NCBI RefSeq assembly: GCF_002154725.1
Contig: NZ_MTAW01000151.1
Coordinates: 1-64,000, forward strand
Length of the DNA stretch: 64,000 nucleotides
From: Nostoc sp. 106C
Lineage (GTDB): Bacteria > Cyanobacteriota > Cyanobacteriia > Cyanobacteriales > Nostocaceae
Direction: 5' to 3'
Shown here piece by piece: positions 1 through 9,256 of the stretch. Positions within the stretch are counted from its first letter, which is position 1, and each line of letters begins with the position of its first letter. The position numbers and the translations under genes are program-made. The notes beneath the pieces were generated by a model, which saw only the letters and a program-made list of their open reading frames with translations, did no database searches and was not told the origin of the DNA.

Positions 1-34
1 AAACTTAGTGTACCTAAATATGTAAAGTTTTGTA

Positions 35-562
35 TCAGCATTCAACATTTCTGATTTTGATGTATTCTTCCAGTACCCAATTTAGCCTAAAACCTAAAAT
101 GTCTGAAAAATTGTTATTTAATTTACTATACACCAGTTCATCGTATAGGTCTTCATCGAATTTGATATTCTGAAAAACTTGAGAATATATTGAACAACTC
201 AAATCAGTAAAGAACGAAGTTTGCCTTCCCAATTGCTCTAGTGGCTTTTCTAGCAACTCCCGTTGCACACTTTTTAGTTTACTAATTGGTGAATTATTTA
301 CTTGGCTAGCAACTTTGTTATTTAATTGCTGCTTCAAGTAATCCAGCTTGTCAGAGATAATAGATTTTAGAGCTACATAAGGACTTTCATAAAAAATAAT
401 GTTAGGCGCATTCTTACCAATTGCTATATAGGCTGCTTTTACTGCTTCCGCAGCTTTCTTACGATCAATTCTTTCAGTTGAAAGTGCAATCTTTTGCCAC
501 TTTTCCCGATAAACTGGAATTAAAGCTTCTTGTTGGGGCGTTAACTTTTCAATCAGCAACAT
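35..562 (-). CDS. hypothetical protein, 175 aa
   Basis: The function is unknown. The N-terminus (LTPQQEALIPVYREKW, then a basic stretch around residues 30-45) resembles the start of cyanobacterial proteins that usually continue into a much longer DUF6745-type domain; I recall that similarity from memory and did not test it. Here the protein stops at 175 residues, so it may be a short or truncated member. The rest is charged and probably helical, with no signal peptide or membrane segment. It is the second gene of a minus-strand pair: its ATG at 562 overlaps the end of the upstream 97-residue gene by 14 bases, which suggests translational coupling. Confidence 0.6.
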   Translation of the reverse strand: MLLIEKLTPQQEALIPVYREKWQKIALSTERIDRKKAAEAVKAAYIAIGKNAPNIIFYESPYVALKSIISDKLDYLKQQLNNKVASQVNNSPISKLKSVQRELLEKPLEQLGRQTSFFTDLSCSIYSQVFQNIKFDEDLYDELVYSKLNNNFSDILGFRLNWVLEEYIKIRNVEC

Positions 563-842
563 AGCGCCAACCTTCAGGCTCGTATTCTCTTTGGATTTTC
601 ACCATCCAATGACCTTGGGGAATAGCGATCGCTTTATGCTCCTCATGCGTCAGCAAAGCAGTCTCAGAAAAAATACGTAGAAAGAGCGTACTATCCTTTG
701 AGTATAATTCCGCCTTACCCTCAGTAATCCGATGCTTATGTCCGGTTACTTCCCCTTCTGCCAAAGTCAAGTGAAGTATCTTTTTGCCCTCGACTTGTGC
801 TACAGGTTGTAGAATTACATCACCTTGACGAATTGCTTGCAT
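549..842 (-). CDS. hypothetical protein, 97 aa
   Basis: This small soluble protein is rich in beta-strand-like sequence and I recognise no catalytic domain. Visible features are a GDVILQPV start, a GHKHRI patch, and a C-terminal IPQGHWMVKIQREYEPEGW segment with histidines that could bind metal (inference). It is the first gene of the pair and overlaps the following gene by 14 bases. I have seen proteins of this kind next to DUF6745-like genes in cyanobacteria, so the two are probably functionally linked. ATG start at 842. Confidence 0.65.
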   Translation of the reverse strand: MQAIRQGDVILQPVAQVEGKKILHLTLAEGEVTGHKHRITEGKAELYSKDSTLFLRIFSETALLTHEEHKAIAIPQGHWMVKIQREYEPEGWRYVAD

Positions 843-1312
843 TATTTTGCCTCCAGCGATAGGTACAAAAGTTACTTCGCTCTCACCTCAAGTTTGATTA
901 AATTTTGGCACAACCTTCTTGGGAATAGGAAGATCAGGAGCATGAGGAGGATTAAAGGGCTAATAATTGTCCTTGGCTGCCTTATATTCCCTCTTTTGCT
1001 CAACTGCCGCTTCACTTGAAATTACAGGAGGTATCGCTATATTACACTTGGGGGGTATTTTGAAAACTGTAGTCGCCAATTTTGCTGAGATAAGTTAAAG
1101 ATTGAAATAGCTGGAAATTCACACCTGGCGTTTTCCTACCTTATTATCTGGAAAGGACTGTGCCAAAACTGTAGCGGATTTTTATCCTCATAGGCAGTTT
1201 GTGTGAAGATAAACTCACATCTCATAAGCGCGACGTTTTATTTTGACATCTCGCCGAAATCATCTAAATTTGCCTGTTTAGCTTAACAGCTATTCTTTTT
1301 TTTGAAATTTCC
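843..1312. other. intergenic region upstream of topA
   Basis: This stretch separates the minus-strand hypothetical pair from topA and should hold both promoters. A 25-codon frame at 942-1019 starts right after AGGAGC and encodes a hydrophobic peptide ending LLLNCRFT. It is too short and unsupported to call. I see no RNA gene, terminator or long repeat. Confidence 0.5.
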
Positions 1313-3988
1313 ATGTCAACTCTCGTCATCGTCGAATCTCCGACCAAAGCTCGTACCATTCGCAACTACCTACCATCAGGCTATCGGGTGGAAGCGTCGA
1401 TGGGTCATGTACGTGACCTACCCCAGTCGGCTAGCGAAATTCCCACCGCTGTCAAAGCAGAAAAATGGGCGCAGTTGGGGGTAAATGTAGACGCCGACTT
1501 TGAACCGGTGTATGTTGTCCCGAAAGACAAAAAGAAAGTTGTCACCCAGCTCAAAGATGCTCTCAAAGAGGCTGATGAGTTGATTCTGGCAACTGACGAA
1601 GACCGGGAAGGTGAGAGCATTAGTTGGCATTTATACCAGTTGCTCAAGCCGAAAGTACCGACAAAGCGGATGGTGTTTCACGAAATTACCCAAGACGCCA
1701 TCAAAAAGGCTTTGAAAAACTGCCGTAATATCGATGAGCAGTTAGTTCGCGCCCAAGAAACGCGACGGATTTTGGATCGATTGGTGGGCTATACCCTGTC
1801 TCCTCTACTCTGGAAGAAGATTGCCTGGGGGCTATCTGCTGGGCGCGTACAATCTGTAGCCGTGAGGCTTTTGGTTACCAAGGAACGTCAGCGTCGCGCC
1901 TTCCATGAGGGTACTTACTGGGATTTAAAGGCTTATTTAGAACAGCAAAAAGCCCCATTTACTGCCCAGTTAGTGACCTTGGGAGGAACCAAAATAGCCA
2001 ATGGCAGCGATTTTGACCCAGCCACCGGACAAATCGCGGCTGGTCGCAATGTCGTTTTGCTGACAGAAGCAGATGCAGTTGCACTCAAGGAACGCCTCAC
2101 AGGTAAAACCTGGAATGTTTCAGAAGTAGAAGAACGCCCAGTGACGCGTAAACCAGCGCCACCGTTTACAACCTCAACGCTGCAACAAGAATCTAACCGG
2201 AAACTGCGCCTCTCAGCCCGAGACACGATGCGGATTGCCCAGAATTTGTACGAGCAAGGATATATTACCTATATGCGGACAGATTCGGTGCATTTGTCAG
2301 ATCAGGCGATCGCAGCTGCTCGTAGCTGTGTAGAACAACTTTACGGCAAACAATATCTCAGCCCGCAACCGAGGCAATATACCACCAAATCCAAAGGCGC
2401 ACAAGAAGCACACGAGGCGATTCGCCCGGCGGGTAGCACTTTTCGCACGCCCCAAGAAACTGGTTTAAGCGGTCGGGAACTGGCTGTCTACGACTTAATT
2501 TGGAAGCGCACCGTCGCTTGCCAAATGGCTGACTCCCGCCAAACCCAAATTACCGTGCAGTTGCAAGTAGAAGATGCTGGGTTCCGTGCTTCAGGCAAGC
2601 GGATTGACTTTCCTGGCTATCTCCGAGCCTATGTTGAAGGTTCCGACGATCCTGAAGCTGCATTAGAAGACCAGGAAGTAATTTTGCCGAGTTTGAAAGT
2701 AGGAGATCATCCAGATTGTAAAGAATTGGAAGCGATCGCTCACGAAACTCAACCGCCAGCTAGGTACACCGAAGCTACCTTAGTAAAAACTTTAGAAAGT
2801 GAAGGTATTGGTCGTCCTAGTACCTACGCCAGTATTATTGGCACAATCATCGATAAAGGTTATGCGCAGTTAGTCAATAACGCCCTTATCCCTACCTTCA
2901 CTGCTTTTGCAGTCACTGCCCTTCTAGAAAAACATTTTCCTGATGTGGTCGATCCCAGCTTTACCTCCAAAATGGAGCAAACCCTGGATGATATCGCCAC
3001 AGGTGAAGCTAATTGGCTACCCTACTTGCGGGAATTTTATCTAGGAGACAAAGGTCTAGAAACCTTAGTCAAGGAACGAGAAAATCAAATTGATGCCAAC
3101 AAAGCCAGGACGGTAGAACTAGAAAATTTAGCAGTCAAAGTCCGCATTGGTAAATATGGTCCTTTTATCGAAATGGAAAATGGTGAAGGAGTTGTCACCG
3201 CTTCGATTCCTAAAGACCTGACGCCAGCAGATCTCGACCCCAAACAGGTAGAGGTAATATTACGGCAAAAAACCTCCGGACCTGACCAACTCGGTCGCCA
3301 TCCCGACACTGGCGAACCAATCTATGTGAAAATTGGTGCCTACGGTCCCTACGTGCAATTAGGTGACAAGACGGACGAAAATCCCAAACCCAAGCAAGCT
3401 TCCTTACCCAAAGGTGTAACGCCAGAAAACGTCACCCTTGATATTGCTGTTGGTCTTTTAGCATTACCCCGCACATTAGGAGTTCATCCAGTGACTGGGG
3501 GAAAAATTCAAGCTAGTTTGGGGCGCTTTGGTCCTTATATTGCTCATGACCAAGGTAAAGAGGGGAAAGACTACCGCTCCCTCAAAGCTACTGATAATGT
3601 CTTGACAGTTTCTTTAGAACGTGCATTAGAGTTGTTGTCAGAACCAAAAAAGGGACGCAGTTCCACCAATAGCAAGTCTAAAGCGGCTTTGCGAGAATTG
3701 GGTACTCATCCAGAAGACGGTACACCAGTCAATATCTATGATGGTCCCTACGGGCCTTACATTAAGAACGGTAAAACTAATGTCAGTATTCCAGAAGGCG
3801 AATCTGTGGAAGCTATAACGTTGGATACGGCATTAAAATTGTTAGCTAGTAAAGCATCGTCAGCAAAATCCACTCGCAAATCGAGTAAGTCTACAACTTC
3901 TAAATCTAAGTCAACTTCCAAGTCAACCTCTAAATCAACTTCTAAGGCTTCGACAACCGCTACTAAAAAAAATAATGCAGACGATTAA
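1313..3988 (+). CDS. topA: DNA topoisomerase I (type IA)
   Basis: This enzyme relaxes negatively supercoiled DNA through a transient 5'-phosphotyrosyl break. The N-terminal Toprim domain begins at VIVESPTKA (residues 5-13) and carries the metal-binding ATDEDREGE motif at residues 93-101. The catalytic tyrosine is in [10 protein letters not shown], Tyr320. The core extends to about residue 600. It is followed by several topoisomerase C-terminal repeats (GPYGPYI type) instead of the Cys4 zinc fingers of E. coli TopA, which is the usual cyanobacterial arrangement. The tail after about residue 850 is a low-complexity Lys/Ser/Thr run that probably contacts DNA. The ATG at 1313 begins directly with the conserved [10 protein letters not shown]. 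Length of 891 residues is normal. Confidence 0.97.
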   Translation: MSTLVIVESPTKARTIRNYLPSGYRVEASMGHVRDLPQSASEIPTAVKAEKWAQLGVNVDADFEPVYVVPKDKKKVVTQLKDALKEADELILATDEDREGESISWHLYQLLKPKVPTKRMVFHEITQDAIKKALKNCRNIDEQLVRAQETRRILDRLVGYTLSPLLWKKIAWGLSAGRVQSVAVRLLVTKERQRRAFHEGTYWDLKAYLEQQKAPFTAQLVTLGGTKIANGSDFDPATGQIAAGRNVVLLTEADAVALKERLTGKTWNVSEVEERPVTRKPAPPFTTSTLQQESNRKLRLSARDTMRIAQNLYEQGYITYMRTDSVHLSDQAIAAARSCVEQLYGKQYLSPQPRQYTTKSKGAQEAHEAIRPAGSTFRTPQETGLSGRELAVYDLIWKRTVACQMADSRQTQITVQLQVEDAGFRASGKRIDFPGYLRAYVEGSDDPEAALEDQEVILPSLKVGDHPDCKELEAIAHETQPPARYTEATLVKTLESEGIGRPSTYASIIGTIIDKGYAQLVNNALIPTFTAFAVTALLEKHFPDVVDPSFTSKMEQTLDDIATGEANWLPYLREFYLGDKGLETLVKERENQIDANKARTVELENLAVKVRIGKYGPFIEMENGEGVVTASIPKDLTPADLDPKQVEVILRQKTSGPDQLGRHPDTGEPIYVKIGAYGPYVQLGDKTDENPKPKQASLPKGVTPENVTLDIAVGLLALPRTLGVHPVTGGKIQASLGRFGPYIAHDQGKEGKDYRSLKATDNVLTVSLERALELLSEPKKGRSSTNSKSKAALRELGTHPEDGTPVNIYDGPYGPYIKNGKTNVSIPEGESVEAITLDTALKLLASKASSAKSTRKSSKSTTSKSKSTSKSTSKSTSKASTTATKKNNADD

Positions 3989-4455
3989 TTAAAGACCATT
4001 TTCCTGTGTTGTGTATAGTTTTCAGGAATAGTGAGTACTGAGTGCTGAGTTCTAAATGGAAATCTTACTCGGTACTCAGGACTATTTGCGTCAGTTGTTT
4101 CTATGCCACTGACGACTTACCACTCATTATTCAAAGCGATCGCAAAGTCTATTCATAAAAGTTGGTATTAGGAAGTCAAAGGGGTTGAGTCCCCAGCCAA
4201 ATTGAAAAATCCTCCCAAATACTTATATAAGTTGACACTAATAATAACTAACTTGGGGGAATGCACGTCTTGTAGTTTACGAATATGATAATCTAAGAAG
4301 TAAGGCAGATCACAACACAAAATTTGCTAAGGTGGATGCTCTCCGAAATTCGGAAGTGCGATCAGGCCGAACACAAGCTAGAGGTGCGATAGTACGCCAG
4401 TTTCTGCGTAGCTGTTAATCAAAATTGAGGTAGTATCTCAGGAGCAGTCAGTTCA
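3989..4455. other. intergenic region with repeat-like sequence
   Basis: The stretch between topA and the small gene at 4456 contains a repeat-like block at about 4029-4082 (GAGTACTGAGTGCTGAGTT, then CGGTACTCAGGAC) of the kind scattered through Nostocales genomes. It also has a short hairpin-capable CTCCGAAATTCGGAAG at about 4340. The promoter for the small gene/aroQ unit is likely here. No RNA gene is recognised. Confidence 0.45.
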
Positions 4456-4593
4456 ATGGACTATATAGAAAAGGTACTGGAAAAGCTTAAAGAATTGGCG
4501 CGGAAGCTGATTGAAGCCCTACTAGGGCCAGAGGCTGAGCCGGAACCGGAACTGATTCCGATTCCTGTAAATGAGCGTTCGCGTCGTCGTTAA
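4456..4593 (+). CDS. small conserved-looking protein, 45 aa
   Basis: A 45-codon gene begins at ATG 4456, eleven bases after an AGGAG ribosome-binding site (4440-4444), and ends at TAA 4591. The protein has an amphipathic helix (residues 2-24: MDYIEKVLEKLKELARK and on), then an acidic proline-rich stretch (GPEAEPEPELIPIPV) and a basic RSRRR end. I recall near-identical small proteins upstream of aroQ in other heterocystous cyanobacteria, but I cannot search. The ribosome-binding site, composition and 10-base spacing to the aroQ GTG support a real gene co-transcribed with aroQ. Function unknown; the helix could bind membrane or a partner. Confidence 0.7.
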   Translation: MDYIEKVLEKLKELARKLIEALLGPEAEPEPELIPIPVNERSRRR

Positions 4594-4603
4594 GAGCTAG
4601 AAA

Positions 4604-5062
4604 GTGCCGGACTTGACGTTGCAGCCTTTAAGTATTTTGGTGTTGCACGGGCCAAACCTGAATTTGCTAGGACAGCGAGAACCGGGGATTTACGGTTCGT
4701 TCACACTGGCAGAAATTAATCATCTGTTAGAAGCAGAAGGACTTAAACTACAGGCGAAAGTTTTTCCCGTGCAGTCAAATCATGAAGGAGTTTTGGTTGA
4801 TACTATTCATCAAGCCTTAGGGAAACACCAGGGAATTTTGATTAATGCTGGGGCTTACACGCATACAAGTGTAGCTTTGCGGGATGCGATCGCGGGTGTG
4901 AGCTTACCCACAGTAGAAGTACATTTAAGTAACATATACCGTCGAGAAGAATTCCGCCATCATTCTTACATAGCGCCCATAGCTATTGGGCAAATTAGTG
5001 GCTTTGGGGTACAGAGTTACGTATTGGGCTTACAAGCGTTAGTGCATCATTTAAGGGATTAA
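4604..5062 (+). CDS. aroQ: type II 3-dehydroquinate dehydratase
   Basis: This enzyme converts 3-dehydroquinate to 3-dehydroshikimate, the third step of the shikimate pathway, as a dodecamer in the cytoplasm. Type II signatures are all visible: [17 protein letters not shown] with the flexible-loop Arg25 and catalytic Tyr30, QSNHEG at 57-62, NAGAYTHTS at 81-89, and EVHLSNI with catalytic His107 followed by RREEFRHHS. The length of 152 residues is normal. The start is GTG at 4604, leaving 10 bases after the 45-codon gene, so the two are probably one transcript with the following ADP-ribosylglycohydrolase-like gene. Confidence 0.96.
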   Translation: MPDLTLQPLSILVLHGPNLNLLGQREPGIYGSFTLAEINHLLEAEGLKLQAKVFPVQSNHEGVLVDTIHQALGKHQGILINAGAYTHTSVALRDAIAGVSLPTVEVHLSNIYRREEFRHHSYIAPIAIGQISGFGVQSYVLGLQALVHHLRD

Positions 5063-5119
5063 AGCGTTAAAAGTAAAGAGGTAAGAGAAATTTCTTTGGA
5101 CTTTTTACTTTTTGAGATC

Positions 5120-6148
5120 ATGCGCTACTCTGTTGTTAGTCGTTTTCGCGGTACTTTACTAGGGGCATTAGTTGGGGAAAGTTTAGCCTTTAGTAGTGCG
5201 AAAGAATTTCAGAACCGCTGTGACATCGATCGGATAGCGATTCTAGGTACTGAAAGCTTAATCGCACTTGGCAGATTAGATTTAGATGATTGGCGAGCGC
5301 GTCAGCAACAAGCATCTGCTAATTTAGCTATAACTGATAGCATTTCGTTGAAAGTGATACTGGCTACATTACCAGTAGCACTTTTTTTTCATGAAAATAC
5401 ATTTAAATTGCGACAAAACTTGCTACGTGTGTTAAAAATCTGGGAGGATGACCCAGTGGTACGTGATGGAACATTAGCAGTAGGGTATGCGATCGCTCAA
5501 ACCCTTACGGAAAAACTCCACCCCCGTACCCTGATTCCAGAGACAATCGCCTTTATCGGTGAAACACCAACATCTCTACCACAACAGTTATTAAAAGTTA
5601 ATACTTTGTTAGATCGGGGAGCAGGATTAGAAAGGGTGCAAGTCGAGTTGAGTAAAGAAGACAAGCTAAGTAGTGCTATTGCTATGGCGTTTTACTGCTT
5701 TCTCAGTACCTTGGAAGACTACCGCTTGGCAGTTTTGCGATCTACTCAATATGGCGATGTGTGGCGGCAAGATTATTGGCATTTACACTTACATAGTATA
5801 AGTGCAATTACTGGTGCTTTATCTGGAGCCTATAATAGCAATGCGGGTATTCCCGTAGGTTGGCAGATCTTATACTCGCAAGCAAATTCGGCAGCATGGG
5901 AACTGAAGAATTTTTCTCAAATGGTGGAATTAGCTGATGCACTTGTGGCTGTATGGTCAGGATTGTATAATCATGCCCAACATTCGGGCCAGCTAAGAAC
6001 AGTGGGAGATTTTATACCTGATGAAGAAGCATCGCTATTTTTAGGCGATGCCATTCGCCAAGACAATCGCGATAACTCTGAAAATCAGAGCAATGCGCAC
6101 CCTCCTCTATGCGTCTACGCAGCTCCTCGCGTTATCCGATCACGTTAA
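5120..6148 (+). CDS. ADP-ribosylglycohydrolase-fold protein, probably catalytically inactive
   Basis: The all-helical fold is recognisable from GTLLGALVGESLAF near the N-terminus and AITGALSGAYN with IPVGW near residue 250, which match the DraG/ARH family. The acidic metal ligands are missing. The usual GDALG is GESLA, and the GGDTDT motif that normally precedes the AITGAL helix reads LHLHSI. Hydrolase activity is therefore unlikely (inference from family knowledge). I chose ATG 5120 (MRYSVVSRFRG) over an upstream TTG at 5096. The last ~25 residues (from about DNRDN) look like translated interspersed repeat, so the original C-terminus may have been altered. It lies 57 bases after aroQ. Confidence 0.72.
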   Translation: MRYSVVSRFRGTLLGALVGESLAFSSAKEFQNRCDIDRIAILGTESLIALGRLDLDDWRARQQQASANLAITDSISLKVILATLPVALFFHENTFKLRQNLLRVLKIWEDDPVVRDGTLAVGYAIAQTLTEKLHPRTLIPETIAFIGETPTSLPQQLLKVNTLLDRGAGLERVQVELSKEDKLSSAIAMAFYCFLSTLEDYRLAVLRSTQYGDVWRQDYWHLHLHSISAITGALSGAYNSNAGIPVGWQILYSQANSAAWELKNFSQMVELADALVAVWSGLYNHAQHSGQLRTVGDFIPDEEASLFLGDAIRQDNRDNSENQSNAHPPLCVYAAPRVIRSR

Positions 6149-6411
6149 TGCTATTTCTACTGAGCAGCATTGTAGGCACAATATCAACATTCAATCCTAG
6201 CAAGCAGTCAAAAAATATAAAATTAAGTAGTTCTTTATACTACAATTTCCAAAGAAACTCTTAACCTGACTCTGTAGGTAGGTATTGTGGCAAATCGGCC
6301 GCAAGTCACCCCACCTCCGAAGTTCTGAGCGGCTTCGGTTGCTCCTGCTTGGACTTCCCCTAGGTTTGTCTTGTTTTGAGGTATCAAAGTAAGCAACTGT
6401 AGGCAGAGGTA

Positions 6412-9201
6412 ATGAAACATCAGCGATTTTTTAAGTCTTTAACCCACCAATTAACTCAATGGCGGCGACAGTACAAAGTACTGTGTCGCAAAGGAAAATT
6501 GCTGAGGGTAGTAAACGATCAAAATAACCACAGTCGCCTTGGAGAGCTCCCAAGAACTGTGGTCAACAACATACTCATGTATGTATCAACAACTAATGAA
6601 AGTACTCAAAAATCAGGAATAGTACTCAGATCAATCGCAAAATCGGTTAACCGTGAGCAGCTGATGGATACGATTGGTTTACGCTGGGTGCATGAAAATC
6701 GTTCTTCAGTGATTTTGGCGATCGCAGTCGTATCCCTAACAGGAGTTATCGGCTATAAGTTTTACAATCAGCCTAAGCTGAAAGTGGGAACTGTGGCACC
6801 CCAAACCATTAAAGCCCCGCGTACAACCAAGATTGAAGATCGCCAAAAAACAGCAGCCCAACGCAAAGCCGCCAGTAACAATTCTCTGCCAATGTTAATG
6901 GTCGATATGCAAATCAATGAACAAATCGACCATAATTTGCAACAACTTTTAGATGAGAGTGATAAAATTCGCGCTATAGCAGGGCCTTTCCCTTTTGTTG
7001 ACAGTTTAGACTTACCTATAGCTAGCCAGCGTTATCTCCGCACTTGTACTGAAGCAGAATGGAAAAATATATTACTAGCTTTAGAAAAAACTAGAAAACA
7101 ACCGATAGGATTGTTGCTGCCAAATCAGAAAAGCAGTTCCACTATTGGACAAAAAGCAAGCAAACAGTTCTCCTCGTCCTTAGAATCATCCACAAGCCAG
7201 TCACAAGCCACATCTCCCAAGCCTAGTTCTCCTCCTCGAAGTAGGGAAGACATCCTTACACCTACTCCGCAGCCTGGGAAAGTTTCGCTCAAGCTCCTTC
7301 TTGAGAATACAAAACCAGTTAATGATTCGCTAAAAATCGACTTTATTCAAGCAGTGGCTGAACTGGAAACTTACAGAATCAGAAATTCTGAACAACAATT
7401 TTCTTTACTGATCGCCCAAATCTTGCAAGCAAGGCAAAAATACGAACTAGCCAGGAAAAAACTGTTACAGCCAGAGGCTAAAACATCGGCAGCAATCAAT
7501 CAAGAAAATATCCTCTTGGATCTGGAAGATAAAGACTGGGCAAAAACACAAACATCAATCCGCCAGATTTCAGAGCGAATTCTCACCCAAGGTATCCCAT
7601 ACGGACTACCAGTAAATGCCTTAAAGGATACAGTGAGCTTGCAAGTGCAGACATTAGAACCACAAGCAGCTCAACCTTTGGCAATCAAACTTTTGTTGGC
7701 TGTGCTGCAACCGAATCTGAAGAAAGATGAAGAAAAAACCCAACAACAGGCAAGAAAGGCTGCTGCTGGGGTTGCACCAGTAATGATTGACATACAGCAG
7801 AATGAGGTAATTGTCACTAAGGGACAGAAGATTACCCCGTGGAATTTTGAGGTACTGGAGCATTATCAACTAAATTACCGAGAGACTAACTGGCCTGAGT
7901 TAATCAAGGTGACAGGCATTGTCACTACAGCAATTGGTATTTTTGTAATTGTCGAACGCCGTCTCAAAAGCCAATTGCGACAGCGCGATCGCTTGTTAAT
8001 CTTGCTGCTAACTCTTAGTACGCCTGGAATGGTAACAATGGGTGTGCTACATACCACCTGGAGTGCCATTGGTTTATTGTTGGGTAGTTTTTACGGCCCT
8101 GCTTTAGGAGCAACAGTTGTCGGGTTACTGTTGCTAGTATTACCAATTAGCATGGAAATCAGTAAGATTGCCCTGATAGCTGGTGCAGCAGGGGGAATAG
8201 TAGGCAGTTATATGGCCAAACGACTGCGATCGCGTGAAGAATTAGCATTATTAGGACTGGCGATCGCCTCTACTCAGGGAGGTATTTACTTAATACTCTC
8301 ACTACTATGGAGTTCAGCTTCTTGGTATCTTATCCTCCAAGAAGCGGCGTTATTTGCTTTATCTGGTTTAGCGTGGAGTATTGTGGCTCTGGGCTTGAGT
8401 CCTTACTTAGAAAAACTTTTTGATTTAGTTACCCCTATCCGGTTAGCAGAATTGGCTAATCCTAACCGTCCGTTGTTAAAGCGACTGGCTACAGAAGCAC
8501 CAGGAACCTTTCAGCATACTCTGTTTGTCGCCACCTTGGCGGAAGCTGCTGCCAAACAACTAGGATGCGATGTGGAACTAGTAAGAGCTGGCACACTTTA
8601 CCACGATATTGGCAAAATGCACGATCCTCTTGGCTTTATTGAAAACCAAATGGGGGGACCGAATAAGCATGACACAGAAATTAACGATCCTTGGAAAAGT
8701 GCAGAGATTATTAAAAAGCACGTCAATGAAGGCTTAGTGATGGCACGGCAACACCTTTTACCAACAGCGATTCAAGCTTTCATTCCTGAACATCAAGGAA
8801 CGATGCTAATTGCGTATTTCCATCACCAAGCGCAGCAAATGGCTAAGGAAGATCCTACTTTAAAAGTAGACGACGCTGATTTTCGCTACGATGGTCCAAT
8901 TCCCCAGTCGCGGGAAACAGCAATTGTCATGTTGGCAGATTCCTGTGAAGCGGCGCTGCGTACGCTACAAGCATCGGCGAAGTCATCGCTCAAAGATGCT
9001 TCGGCTGAACAAGCTTTGACAATGGTTAATAATATTCTCCGTGCTCGATGGCAAGACAATCAACTCGTAGATTCAGGGCTTACACGGGAAGAAGTTTCCA
9101 AAATTGCCCAAATATTCGTGGAAGTTTGGCAGCAATTCCATCACAAACGTATTGCCTACCCCAAGTTAAAGCCTAGTAACGAGAAAATAGCTCAAGGGTG
9201 A
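6412..9201 (+). CDS. 7TM-HD phosphohydrolase, PgpH-like cyclic-di-AMP phosphodiesterase
   Basis: The 929-residue membrane protein has the 7TMR-HDED layout: one membrane segment near residues 100-118, a large extracytoplasmic region (about 120-500), a block of membrane helices (about 510-690), and a cytoplasmic HD domain. The HD motif is in LYHDIGKMHDPLGF at about residue 730, preceded by FQHTLFVATLAEAAAK and followed by PEHQGT and YFHHQ. PgpH/YqfF members hydrolyse cyclic di-AMP, so a role in that signalling is likely but not proven here. The linker at 240-285 is Ser/Pro-rich and variable. The annotated ATG at 6412 gives a basic N-terminal tail; ATG at about 6577 is an alternative. Confidence 0.9.
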   Translation: MKHQRFFKSLTHQLTQWRRQYKVLCRKGKLLRVVNDQNNHSRLGELPRTVVNNILMYVSTTNESTQKSGIVLRSIAKSVNREQLMDTIGLRWVHENRSSVILAIAVVSLTGVIGYKFYNQPKLKVGTVAPQTIKAPRTTKIEDRQKTAAQRKAASNNSLPMLMVDMQINEQIDHNLQQLLDESDKIRAIAGPFPFVDSLDLPIASQRYLRTCTEAEWKNILLALEKTRKQPIGLLLPNQKSSSTIGQKASKQFSSSLESSTSQSQATSPKPSSPPRSREDILTPTPQPGKVSLKLLLENTKPVNDSLKIDFIQAVAELETYRIRNSEQQFSLLIAQILQARQKYELARKKLLQPEAKTSAAINQENILLDLEDKDWAKTQTSIRQISERILTQGIPYGLPVNALKDTVSLQVQTLEPQAAQPLAIKLLLAVLQPNLKKDEEKTQQQARKAAAGVAPVMIDIQQNEVIVTKGQKITPWNFEVLEHYQLNYRETNWPELIKVTGIVTTAIGIFVIVERRLKSQLRQRDRLLILLLTLSTPGMVTMGVLHTTWSAIGLLLGSFYGPALGATVVGLLLLVLPISMEISKIALIAGAAGGIVGSYMAKRLRSREELALLGLAIASTQGGIYLILSLLWSSASWYLILQEAALFALSGLAWSIVALGLSPYLEKLFDLVTPIRLAELANPNRPLLKRLATEAPGTFQHTLFVATLAEAAAKQLGCDVELVRAGTLYHDIGKMHDPLGFIENQMGGPNKHDTEINDPWKSAEIIKKHVNEGLVMARQHLLPTAIQAFIPEHQGTMLIAYFHHQAQQMAKEDPTLKVDDADFRYDGPIPQSRETAIVMLADSCEAALRTLQASAKSSLKDASAEQALTMVNNILRARWQDNQLVDSGLTREEVSKIAQIFVEVWQQFHHKRIAYPKLKPSNEKIAQG

Positions 9202-9256
9202 AAATTTTCATAAGTAGGTTGGCGCAATTAAAACTAAATATAAATGGTAAGGGTCT

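Noticed and set aside
825-1019. 64-codon plus-strand frame, including a 25-codon hydrophobic peptide from 942
   Set aside because: It overlaps the start of the minus-strand 97-residue gene, has no family resemblance, and the short hydrophobic part could arise by chance.
4160-4400. Structured-looking stretch with GGGGTTGAGTCCCC and CTCCGAAATTCGGAAG
   Set aside because: I considered a small RNA, but could not match any known cyanobacterial RNA or a full promoter-terminator arrangement.
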